Position numbers and translations under genes: made by a program. Source: Azadirachta indica (lineage: Eukaryota > Streptophyta > Magnoliopsida > Sapindales > Meliaceae). From it: 64,000 nt of DNA. Location: positions 3,804,102-3,868,101 of the forward strand of contig CM040453.1 in NCBI GenBank assembly GCA_022749755.1, given 5' to 3'. How positions within the stretch are numbered: the first letter of the stretch is position 1; every line of letters begins with the position of its first letter. Under the pieces are notes generated by a model, which saw only the letters and a program-made list of their open reading frames with translations, did no database searches and was not told the DNA's origin. This document shows, one piece after another, positions 36,785-48,481 of the stretch.

Positions 36785-39611
36785 CTAACTAAGAAGAATG
36801 TTTCTGACTGACTGCAACTCGTTCACAACATCGGTTATGTTCATTCGATCTTGTGGAGACTCCACTGAACACGCAACTCCAACTTTGATCATAGAAATCA
36901 GACTTTCTGTTCTGCTGTGCATTCTTGCTTGTCTCTGCCTATGGTTTGTAGCAGCCAAATCTTCATCGTCATTTACAAGTATTGGATCAACAATGTCCGT
37001 CACCCGACCAGGCAACGCCATTTTGGCAAAAGTATGAAGATTCAAGTCTCCCTCAAACATAAGATCTGTGGGTTTTTTTCTTGTCACCATCGCTAACAAC
37101 AATATCCCATAACTGTAGACATCTCCATTTGTCGACACTTCACTTCCAAGACCATACTCTGCCATTCACAAAATTTACATGAAAATATTTAAGAAAAAAG
37201 AAAGACTTAAAATAGAAAGGTGAAATGCTTTAACCTGGGGCTGCGTACGCCATTGTTCCTTTTACTCCAACAGAACTGCTCTGAGTTGAATTTGAGACCT
37301 CTCGCCGAAATCTTGCTAAGCCAAAATCACTAACGTGAGCAGTCATGTCTCTGTCCAGGAGGACATTGCTTGGCTTCAGATGACAATGGAGAATTGGCTC
37401 TTGACAGTGGTGATGGAGATAATCTATTGCAGATGCCACATCGATTGCAATGCTTATTCTCTGAAGAAGGGTAAGATTCTGAACTTCGATTTCTCCCTCC
37501 GCTTGTGGAAGTGGATCAGGATGCAACCATTTTTCAAGGCTCCCATTTGGCATGTACTCGTAAACTAAAGCTTTGAAGTCGTTACCTTGGTAATCAATAC
37601 TTGAGCAAGATGTTATGACCTTGACAAGATTTCTGTGACGGATATTTCTCAATGCTCTACACTCCGCCATGAAACTCTTGGAAGCCCCATGGCGTTGAAG
37701 ATTAAGTACTTTGACTGCAACAACAGTTCCATCTTGATCAAAGATTCCCTTGTACACAGAGCCAAAACTGCCCACACCAAGCAAGTTTGTAGAAGAAAAT
37801 CCATCAGTTGCTTTTAGGAGACTTTCGTAAGACACTTTCAGAAGTGCTTTTCTCAGCGTGGGCTCTGAAAGCTGTTTACCTCTTCTCATTTTGAGCCAAC
37901 AGAAGATGAACGTCAACGCCATGCCTAATCCTGAAAAGGCACTTGCAATTGAGATTAAAATTTTTATTTCCCGAGAAATCTTGCGTTTCCTCGAGATGCA
38001 TTTGGGCAATTGCAATTCAGCTATTCCTCCACAAAGTCTATTATTTCCAGCAACTGATATTACACTTGAATTTGCGAAAATTCCTTTCGCTGGTACTTCA
38101 CCCTCTAAATAATTGAAGGACAAGTTAAGATACTCCAAGGAAAGGCCTTCCATGATTTCTGGGATTTGGCCAGACAAGTTGTTCTTGGAGAGATCAATCT
38201 CTCGAGTACCTCTCAAAGAACTCAGGGATGAAGGAATAGATCCTTGGAAGAAGTTTCCCTCCACATAAATGAGTTCAGGACTATAACAAAAACCAAGTTC
38301 ACTAGGAATTGCTCCAGACAAGTTATTGATAGACACATCAAATCTCCTCAGAGCTCTTAGGTAGCCGATCTTCGGAGATATTGATCCTACCAAATGGTTT
38401 TGGGCTAGATTTAATGAAATTGACAAAGATGTGATATCGAAAATTTCTTCTGGGATAGTTCCACTGAGGTTATTTTGGAACAGATGCAAAATTTGCAAGC
38501 GCTTCAATTTTCCCAGACCAGAAGCGACAACTCCTGAAAACTTGTTAGTGTTCAAGTGAAGTTCACTCAGTAATGACAGGTTTGCCAGAGAAGAAGGAAG
38601 TTTCCCCGACAGCTGGTTATCATGAAGATCCATCCATTGTAGGTTCTGAAGCTTACCCATTTCCACAGGAACTGGGCCCGTAAATTGGTTCCTTTCCATC
38701 CCTAATAAGTATAGCTTAACAAGATTACCTATTCCTGAATGGATGCTCCCGTACAACTGATTACCATTAATGATCAGATGTTCAAGTTGACTAGACAGAT
38801 TAGCTACCGAATGAGGCAATGCTCCTCTAAATTGATTTACACATAAAGTGAGAAACTGCAAATTGCTACAGTTGGCCAAAGAATTCATAAAATTCATCTC
38901 ATCAACTTCCCCACTCCCTAAATTATTTAAGCCTACATTTAGGGCGAAAAGATTTTGCTTGCCTCCAAAATTAACTGATAGTTTCCCAAACAACTTGTTA
39001 CCAAACATTTCAATAAATCCAAGCTTTGAAGCATTGGATAACGACATGGGAATGGATCCACTGAAGAAGTTTTCTGAGAGTTGGAACAGTTGGAGATTAG
39101 GAAGAGTAAGTCCTATAGTCGGTGGAAGACTTCCATGCAGTTGATTCTGAGGCAGAGAGAAATTAACAAGGAAAGAAAGATTGTATATGGAAGGAGGGAT
39201 TGTACCGGAGAGGTCGTTTCCACCAAGTACAAGAGTTTTTAACTCTTTCAGTCTACCTAATGAATCTGGAATGTTTCCTCCAAAAGGATTGTAAGCAAGA
39301 GATAAACCTACCAGGGAAGTCATGTTCCCAATAAAAGGAGGGATGCCTCCTGTCAAATTGTTCCAGTGTAAAGCTAATAGTTTGAGATTGTAAAGGGCGA
39401 TAAATTCAGTCGGAATATTTCCTACAAGTTTGTTGCGTCCTAAAGATAAGGCTAAGAGCCTGGAGCAATAAGACAAATTGGCAGGAATTTTTCCAACAAT
39501 AGAGTTATTGAAGAGATATATAGCTTCTAACCTGATCAAACGGCCAAATTCACAAGGGATTTCACAAGGCAACACGATCTCTCTCCTGAAAGGCATTGGT
39601 GGAAGAAGCAA
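36785..39611 (-). pseudogene. LRR-XII receptor-like kinase, N-terminally deleted, catalytic Asp changed (copy C)
   Basis: Two exons, 39611-37235 and 37158-36785, join in phase (G|AG) and leave a 916-codon open frame, the least damaged copy here. It holds about twenty LRRs, a transmembrane helix (about 549-572), a kinase with GVGSFGSVYKG, the N-lobe Lys (about K634) and DFG (about D762), and a C-lobe ending in the second exon. Two defects matter. The catalytic-loop motif is HCHLKPSN: the Asp expected in this non-RD family is His at about residue 744 (codon 37382-37380). The N terminus is also wrong: a signal-peptide frame like that of the 63.5 kb copy (SSTNAFQERDRVAL) reads in another frame and runs into TGA, then continues abruptly into the second or third LRR. 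About 240 bp encoding the LRR cap is missing relative to that copy. Probable pseudogene; an expressed pseudokinase without a signal peptide is the alternative. Confidence 0.85.
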
Positions 39612-40640
39612 AAATTACAGCTTGCAATAGTATGATGCAAAAAAGAAAAATGGAAGGAAAATGAGCCAAGTAGCAAATCCTTGTCCTCGTTTCTTAAACT
39701 GAGAAGGCAATTTCCTGAAATTTGATTTTTTCCTTTTCTAATCTTTTGCAGCTAGCTTTTTTAGCATATATGGTAGTATTTGTGTGTTGTGATAGTGAGA
39801 CGTCGAAATTTCAATGGCACTACTGCAAGTCTACACTTAATTACGAAAACGAGGACTTGACTAATTAATTACTTTATTTAACTTTTCCATAGAATTCCTT
39901 GCACGTAAGAACTTAGAAGTCTCGCTTTCAACCTGAATTAAATCTAATTCAAAATTTGTGATAGATAACAATAAAGCTGGTTTGATAAACTGATATATGT
40001 AGGTACTTTGATTTGGATAGTCACGACTTAGGCTTTGATTGAGTTTGTGTAGTTTGGTTGTGCTTTGAAAATAAGATTAGGGGAAGAAAAAATGCATAGT
40101 TTAAACCTTCAAACTGTTATTCGAAATGGTTTTTCTATTTTTTTAGAATAATTTTAATACATTCTCTTTTATTAAGTGTTTGGTGTTTATTTTTGTTGAA
40201 TCTGTCTAGATATTTAATACTTGACTAACTCAGGTCAATTGAGATTCTTGAATCTTATTAAGAAAGGATTTACTATTCTAAAATTTGTAATTCTCTTATC
40301 AATCAATAAAGTTTTCTTTCAAAACCTTTCATAATCTATAATATATCAATTTAACGTGTTCAAGGTTCATGACAATGACATGACAAAATTGGCGTTATAA
40401 ATAACGTATTGGTAGAGGATTCATCATTTCACACATAATTATTGGTACCAGAACGCATGGTGAAGCTATCAGTGGTAGACTTATATATAATTTGCTATTT
40501 ATTCTTGGTTGACTCGAGAGATTGACGTAAGTTATTTTCTAATATGTTCTGTTCAAGTTTCCACTTTCTGGTGGAGTCAAATTTTTCCGATCAATATTAG
40601 CCAAGTGATTGGTCATCTCTCTTTCTATTTTCACACCTGG
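39612..40640. other. 5' flank of receptor copy C
   Basis: The first part (to about 39660) continues the remnant signal-peptide coding sequence in another frame. The rest is AT-rich and shows no gene. It probably includes the old promoter of copy C. Confidence 0.5.
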
Positions 40641-41445
40641 GAATCACCAGCAGGGATGGCAACGAATACTCTTTTAATGATATTCGTCTACATCCTATGT
40701 TATCCATCAATCCTAATGGATAGGATATAGATATTATAAAATTAGATAAAAATAGGATATGATAATAAAATGTAATATCTATATACAATGCTATAAAATA
40801 AGAATATTTTAAAATATTATGTAGATATCCATTTTACTTTTTTTTTCATTATATTAACATAAGGATATCGTTTTGAACTTAATATAAAATGTCAAATATA
40901 AGCAACTCTAAATATTATTATTTTATTGTTATTTAATTAATTTTATTATTATATTGTTAGGATACATGTAATACCTTATGCAATGACCAATATATTATTA
41001 TGCCCTTTTATAATATTAACATATATTCTAATGTTCACGAAAATATGATTAATTTAATTAATTTGTTAGTATATTTAATTAATTTATGATATCCTATTTG
41101 TTATTTTTGAAATATATAGTTATATAGTATATATTATGTTTTTTTTTTTTTAATCAAATTTCTCTAAACTTCTATTTGGAAATTATATATTAAAAAAATA
41201 TTTATGATCTATTAATTGTGAAATAAGTTATTTCCATATTATTTATTTAAAATAACCTGTAAAATTGCAACCTAACTAGATGAATATTTTTGTAAAAATT
41301 TTAAACTTAGGTGAAAAATTAGATGATTTAATTCAAGTAATTGAACCAATTGAGTTGTAATATATGTAGGTGAAAAATGGAGATGTTCCGATTGTGTCAT
41401 ATAGTTTAGATTTAATTTAAATCTCTAGTCTCTGCTCTGATTCTT

Positions 41446-43201
41446 TGTAATGCCTTACATTTTTACTTTAATTGGAATACACATATTGGATATGTTCACT
41501 TTATATTATATAAGAACGTAGCAGTGTAGAATTTATAAGATAGACATGTTTATTTTTTAAAAAGTTTTGATTATGATACATATGTTTATGATTTTAAAAT
41601 AATAAAATTATTGGATAATATAAATTTTGTTGTGGGTAAAAGACGTAAATAGAAAAGGTAAAGGATTTGATTGAAATTTAGAGGCCATATGTCCTTTCTT
41701 TAAATTGATTTAAAAATTGATGGTGTACGTGTATAGGGTGGATATTTAGCAAGTGTAAAAGAAAAAATTATTAAATAAAAGGAATTTTGTTTTAGTCGGT
41801 GGGAAGACACTTATTATATGTATACATAAATTTTGCTTTTACAAATTAAAAATTAAGCACCCAAAAAAAAAAAGACGGAAAACAAAAACAGAAAAGGAAA
41901 GGGAAAGAGAGAGAGCAAATAAAGGAGGATGGGTTAGTATTAAATTTTTTAATGATTGGATTTTAAGTTTAGTAAATTATTTACATAATTTAGTTAGTAT
42001 ATAGATACAGGATTTAATGCCTATAAAAGCATATGTACATGTTTTAGATAATGAAGTTTGAAGCATTAATTATTACTATTGGTTTATTATTTATTATTAT
42101 TGTTAAATTTATATTAGGGAGTGATTTTGAAGAAAATGAAAAGTTAGTAGGAGCATAGAAATTTTGTACGATATTCAGATAGGTATTCATATGAATTTGA
42201 TAGATTTTGGTTTTAAAACTGAAAAATAGGGTGTTTAATTACGGTCGATGTTTTGATAAATATGTATGAAATTCCTGAATCACTACGTGTTGATCTAATT
42301 AATTATTTTTCGAATCGGATTTAAATAATAATTTTCATAAAAATATTAAATTTATAAATACAGTGAGAAAATTATATCAACATGTGTTGTATTTTTATTA
42401 ATATATAGATTGTATGGAAATATTGTGAAATGAATTGATAAATGAGAATGTGATGGCCATGGTTGTTGTTGTGATGAGGCACTGGTGTTTGAGATAACGG
42501 TTTTTAGAAATAATGTCGTTAAAAGTCATTTCTATTAGGACAACGGTTTTTGGAAATAATACCCCTAAATATCGTTTTTGATGAGATAACAATTTCTGAG
42601 AGTAATGCCTCTAAAGTACGTATAACCAGTTTTTGGGATAGCTGTCTTTCAAAACAATGCCTGTAAAGTACGCAAGTACAAAATTTATGTTTTTTTTTTA
42701 TGAAATAATGTGTTTTACATTATTTATATGAATATTGAAATTGAAATTTTGATTTATTATTCTTCAATACTTTTTGCTAAAAATGAAGAAGTGTTTTTAT
42801 ATTGAAACTTATTTATTGTAATTTTTAAAACTTCCTTTGTATATAAATATCTATTGAGCATTAACTCATCCCTACTTTTAGATTTAGACAATGCTAGAAA
42901 TTTATAAGTAGAAGACAAATGATACTTCAGGATCAAGATTTTGCTACTTTTAAAATATGTGTAATTATAAAAGTAGGATTTTACAATGTATAGTTTTGAT
43001 GTAATTTCCATGCTTGTATTTGGATGTTATAAGTCATAAAACTGATTATATCTTGTAAATTAATGAAATGAAATAGTTTGTATTTAACTTTATCGGAAGT
43101 ATTTAGAGTAAAATTTTTAAATTTTACAGGATTATATATTTGACATATACTACATTGTAACAGAAATTTTGTCGAAATTTCTTAAAATTAGAGATATTAC
43201 A
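41446..43201 (+). repeat. 5' LTR of the Ty3/gypsy element
   Basis: Starts TGTAATGCC and ends GATATTACA. Matches the 3' LTR along its whole length with many substitutions and small indels. Would carry the element's promoter and polyadenylation signals; none can be called with certainty after this decay. Confidence 0.9.
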
Positions 43202-43206
43202 AAAGT

Positions 43207-43218
43207 TGGTATAAGAAC
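43207..43218 (+). other. Primer-binding site (initiator Met tRNA type)
   Basis: TGGTATAAGAAC starts five bases after the 5' LTR and resembles the plant consensus TGGTATCAGAGC complementary to the 3' end of initiator Met tRNA, with two mismatches. Confidence 0.75.
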
Positions 43219-43435
43219 TTAGGGTTAGGATTCTGTAGACATCTCTTATAATAATAGAAAAGTTTTAGAGACATTTTAGCCTGTTGTTACCTACACTTTA
43301 TTACTCTTTATGCATTTTTAATTTTAATATGTTTGGTCTTGTAGTATAGAAAGGACCAAGTAAGACAGGTGGACCTATGTAAATAAGAATGAGTAGTGTG
43401 CTCTAGGTGGTGTTCTCGTTGAGTAGTTGTGAAAG

Positions 43436-43795
43436 ATGTATGCTAATAGGATAAGAGAGAAATTAGCAGGGACTATTATGCATTACTCAGATACTGATCT
43501 AGGTCCGGGTACTCCTGAATATGTAAAGAATGAGGCATTAATGAGTTTAAAGGCTTATGGCAAGGGAGTGAATTAGAATAAACTTATGACATGACGTTTA
43601 TACTATATTAGAAGATTTTTAAATACTTATAGGACTGAATTATATTGGATGAAGAAATTAAAAGAAAGTTTAGCAAGTAAGGTGAGTCTTGAGGGTGAGG
43701 AAAGTACAACAGATAAGACTAGTGAGAAACAATTAGTAATACTAGATCATTTTCCTATTAGGATGGAGGAAGCTTTTGAGCCTGTTATTGTTTAA
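43436..43795 (+). pseudogene. Extra reading frame upstream of gag in the retrotransposon
   Basis: A 120-codon frame starts at ATG 43436 and ends at TAA 43793-43795, interrupted by two stops near 43576 and 43591. Its composition (Lys/Glu/Leu-rich) looks coding rather than random AT sequence, and no other frame here is open. It lies between the primer-binding site and gag. I do not recognise the product. Some plant Ty3/gypsy lineages (Ogre/Tat) carry an ORF before gag, but similarity to those is not shown. Confidence 0.4.
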
Positions 43796-44047
43796 GAAAC
43801 TTATAAAAAGTGATGGTGAGCTGACGTAGAAAGGACAAACTAGATAATGACTAACCTTTTGTATTTACTTATATAGAGTAACTTAAGTTTTATTATCCTT
43901 TGAATATCCTTTGTTGGTTTTATTGTAAAAAATTATAAGCTTGTATGATTAATGTATGAATGACTTTTATTTTACTTGCGTTATTAAACTTATTCATTTT
44001 GTATTGGTTTACTTTGACTATTGTGACATAAAATCTATTATTTCAGT

Positions 44048-44930
44048 ATGTCTGATAATAGAAAAATAGAGATATCCTCTTTACAGAGAGCGAAAGAGTT
44101 TGGTAAGTTTTGCTAAACGATGAGAGAATTTATTACTACTCTTCGTGAGATTACCAATAATTCTCATAACTAGGGTAATGGTAATAGAGGTCAGAATATG
44201 TCAGCATTGAGTGAATTCAGGAAACTCAATCCTCCAACTTTTAATGGAAAGTCTAGTCCATTAATTGCTGAGGAATGGGTGGAACAAATTAACCGAATTC
44301 TGGATGTTATGCAAGCACCTAAAGAGATTCTTTAGGTAAATATTTTCTTGAGGTATTTTGTAATACCGTGCTAGATGAATTTATTCATCTAATTCAGGGA
44401 AATATGTCAGTGGCATAATATGAGGCAAGGTTTGAAGCAATAAGCCAGTTTGCTACTTCAATGATTTCGAGCGAGAAAGACAAGACTAAGTGGTTTGTGA
44501 AAGGTTTAAGGCCGTCACTTCAACACGAACTTATAGTGTTGAATCTTCAGAATTATTCAGAAATGGTTGGACAAGCTTTGATGATAGAACAAGATAAGGA
44601 AGAAATCAAGCAAATAGTGGAATTAAAGAAAAGAAGTTCTAACTAGAAGTTTCCTAGGTGGGGAAAGAAGAGACAAATGAAGAGTTAGTCTCCAATCCAT
44701 GATAATCGAGGTTCTCGCTAGAAACCAGGTATATGTTTGAAGTGTAGGCAACAAAGTTATCACTAAAATATGTGTCCGTGTTTAAGGCAGACATAAGGCC
44801 AAATAACCAAATCTGTTTAGGGGAACACACAAAATGACTAAAGGTCCCATATACTTCTAGATGTGTGTTTTGAATATAGAGAACATGGCTATTATCAAAA
44901 TCAGTGTCCGTGTTTGATGTAGACACTGAG
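44048..44930 (+). pseudogene. gag remnant
   Basis: The start codon at 44048 directly follows a TTTCAG. Retrotransposon gag similarity runs through LNPPTFNGKSSP, EEWVEQI, and then FIHLIQGNMSVA and KWFVKGLRPSLQHEL (about 44461-44560). A degraded zinc-knuckle region with CLKC is at about 44730-44800. Several stops and a deletion after about 44336 make it non-coding. Confidence 0.8.
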
Positions 44931-45084
44931 TCAAATGACTAGCTCACATAAGGGAAATACTCAATCAGTAGCACAACAAAGTCAGCAGAGTAGGTAGCTA
45001 AAATAAAGAAGTCATGAACAATCACCTTAGAGATCCCAAGTATTACAAGGACGAGGAAGACCTAAAGTTCAGGGTATGGCTTAT

Positions 45085-48000
45085 GCTATCACTTAGGATA
45101 TGGATCGATCAAATCATGCAGTAATAGAAGGTATTTTTCTTTTATTCAATACTTGGGCTAGAATATTATTTGATTATGGTGTTATGCATTCCTTTATTTC
45201 AGTAGAACTTATATCTTCTTTGAGTATAGAGACTGAACCTTTAGAACATGAGTTGTCAGTTGAAACACCTGTTGGAGATGGAATAAATCTGAATAGGATG
45301 TGTTATAATTATGAAATAGATGTGGGTAATTGTAAAGTTATATTTAGGTTAGTTGTAATAAAAATGGTGTATTATGATGTGATACTAGGTATGGATTGGT
45401 TGTCATCTTTCCATGCCATTATAGATTACCAAAAAAAAAAGGTAACTATTAATTTTTCTAATAGTGAAAGACTTCATATCATTGGAAGTAGGAGGACCAA
45501 TCATCATCGTACCTATGTTAGACATAATGAACAAAAAGATTATTTATGATGGGTGGTAGTGTGATAAGTTATGATGCTAATAATTCCGTAACTCCAACTG
45601 TTTTAATAATTGATGAGTTTCAATGTGTAGTTCTTGATGATTTACCCAAATTACCCTCTAAGAGAGAAACAGATTTTACTATTGAGACATATTCTAATAC
45701 CACACCAATTTCAGTAACCCCTGATAGGATGGTACTAGCTGAACTGCAAGAGTTAAAAATTCAGTTGCATGAGTTACTAGATAAAGGGTTTATTCGACCT
45801 AACACTTCTCTTTAGGGAGCACCAGTTTTATTTGCTAAAAAAAAGGATGGGAGTTTAAGATTATGTGTAGACTACAGACAATTGAACCAGGTGACAGTGA
45901 AGAACAAATATCCTTTACCTAGAACTGATGACTTATTTGATCAATTGCGTGGTTCTCGAAGATTGATCTTCGATCTGATTACCACCAACTGAGAGTTAAA
46001 GATGAAGATATCCCAAAGATGGCTTTCCATATAAGATATAGGCATTTTGAGTTCGTAGTGATGCTATTTGGTTTAACCAATGCTCCTTTAGCATTTATGA
46101 ATTTGATACATAAAATTTTTTACCCTTACTTTGATCAATTTGAGGTAGTGTTTGTTAACAATATTTTAATATATTCTAAGTCAGAGGAGGAGCGTGAGCA
46201 ACACTTGCGCATTACTTTGCAAGTGTTGAGGGAACACCATTTGTATGCAAAACAGAATAAATGTGAGTTTTAGATGACTGAGGTTAAATTTTTTTGACAT
46301 GTAGTATCAAACGAAGGTATTTCTATAGATCTTACTAAGGTGGAGGTAGTGCTTATCTGGAGTAAGCTGAAAAATATATCAGAGATTAGAAGTTTCCTAG
46401 GTTTAGCAAGATATTATCGTAAATTTGTAAAAGATTTTTCTCAAATAACAGCACCTTTGACTCAATTAACTAAAAGAGGGGTGAAATTTGAGTGGAACAA
46501 TGAATGTGAGCAAGCTTTTATAGAGTTGAAAAATCATTTGACTTCAGCCCCAGTTTTAGTTATTCCTGAACGGGGTGTAGGATGCACAATTTATTGTAAT
46601 GCTTCACGTATGGGTTTTGGTTGTGTTTTAATGTAGTCAGGGAGAGTGGTGGCGTATAGTTTACGCCAATTGAAGGCCCATGAGTATAACTATCCTACAC
46701 ATGATTTAAAACTTACTGCCATTATATTTGCATTAAAGATATGGAGACATTATTTGTACGGTGAGAAGTTTGAAGTATTCTTAGATCATAAAAGTTTTCG
46801 ATATCTTTTTACCCAAAAGAATTTTAACTTGAGGCAGATAAGGTAGATGGAATACCTAGAATTATGATTTTACCTTGCATTACCATCCCAGTAAGGCTAA
46901 TATGCTAGCAGATGCTTTAAGTAGAAAATCTCAGAGCATGTTGGCAAGATTTTCTTGTCGTAGGTGGAAAATGTGTAATGATTTAGAGGATTTTGATTTG
47001 AGGATTAATGAATCAAGAAGCCAATCGTTCTTATTCAGCCTAATAGCCTAACCTACTATCCTTTAGAAGGTGATTATTGCTGAACAAAGTGATCCTGAAG
47101 TTAAGTCAGTACGAGCCAAATTAGAGAATAGTGAGGCCATGGAGGGGTAGTCTATAGATTCATGCGGTGGTTTAAGGGTTACTGGTAGACTTTTTGTTAT
47201 ATCAGATGAGTCTCTTAGAAAAGATGTGCTTAGTGAGGCTCATAAATCTAAATTTATCATACATCCTGGTGGTATGAAGATGTACCAAAATCTACGTAAA
47301 TGTTTTTGGTGGAATGAGATGAAGAGAGATGTAGGGAAATTTGTAGCTAAGTGTTTAACATGCCAATACGTGAAAGTAGAACATTAGAAACCAGCAGGAT
47401 TACTCCAACCTCTCATAGTGGTTGAATGGAAATGGGAACATATAGTTATGAATTTTCTGAGATGGCTACCCAGAACCCAAAAGAATCATAAAAGTTTATG
47501 GGTAGTTGTGGATAGATTAACGAAATCTGCTCACTTTCTATCTATCAAATCTATTGATTCTTTAAAATCTTTGAGTAGATTGTTTGTTCAAGAGATAGTA
47601 AGACTGCATGGGGTATCTTTATCAATTGTATCCGATAAAAATATAAAATTTATATCGCAATTTTGGAGAAGTTTATAGAAGGCTATGGGGATTCAGTTGA
47701 ATTTTAGTATAGTCTATCATCTTTAGACAGATGGTCAATCTGAGAGAATTATTCAAATACCAGAGGATATGCTCAAATCTTGTGCTTTAGATTTTCAAGG
47801 CTCTTGGACTGAGCATTTACTTTTAATAGAATTTTCTTACAACAATAACTACTAGACTAGTCTTGTAATGGTTCCTTTTAAGGCATTATATGGTAAGCCA
47901 TGTCGATCTCCTATTTGTTGGGTAAAGATTGGTAAGACATCAATTGTAGGACTGGAATTGGTAAGAGAAACTACTGACTAAGTAAAGGTGATTAGACAAC

Positions 48001-48450
48001 GACTTCTTACAGCTCAAAGTCGTCAGAAGAGTTATATAGATCATAGACGGAGACTATTAGGCTTTTAAGTAAGGATTATGTTTTCCTAAAGATCAAACCT
48101 CATATCGGAATAGTCAGGTTTGGAAAGAGTTGGTCAAGTATCTTATATATTAGCTTTACCTCCTCGACTGTCACAAATCCATGATGTTTTTCATGTCTCA
48201 ATGCTCAAGAAGTACCAGTCGGATCCTTCACTTATCTTGAAATAGAAAAACCTTACATTGAATGAGGACATTTCTTATAAAGAGAAGCCTGTTCAAATCC
48301 TTGATCATAAAGAACAAGTTCTTCGCAAAAAAATCATTCGATTGGTTAAGGTTTTGTGGCAACATCATGGGATAGAGGAAGCTACATAGGAACTCGAGGA
48401 CTGGATGAGATCCCAATATCCAGAGTTATTTCGGTTAGGTATGTAAATTT
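45085..48450 (+). pseudogene. pol remnant: protease, reverse transcriptase, RNase H, integrase, chromodomain-like tail
   Basis: The order of domains is protease (about 45100-45450), reverse transcriptase (about 45700-46280), RNase H (about 46400-46960), integrase zinc region and core (about 47200-48060), then a chromodomain-like tail (about 48200-48450). The protease triad position reads DYG instead of the expected D-S/T-G. The reverse transcriptase catalytic pair reads Asn-Asn ([10 protein letters not shown]). Both changes would abolish activity. At least ten in-frame stops and several frame changes are present. Many stops are TAG where the family has Gln or Trp. This is a description of a dead element. 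Confidence 0.88.
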
Positions 48451-48469
48451 TGAGGACAAAAATATTTTT

Positions 48470-48481
48470 AGGTGAGGAGGT
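48470..48481 (+). other. Polypurine tract
   Basis: AGGTGAGGAGG immediately precedes the 3' LTR, the expected plus-strand primer position. Confidence 0.7.

Noticed and set aside
36798..38112. Plus-strand open frames across receptor copy C
   Set aside because: They are antisense shadows of the minus-strand LRR/kinase frame and have no family resemblance of their own.
42000..43200. Short open frames inside the 5' LTR
   Set aside because: The same region in the 3' LTR does not keep them open, so they are not coding.
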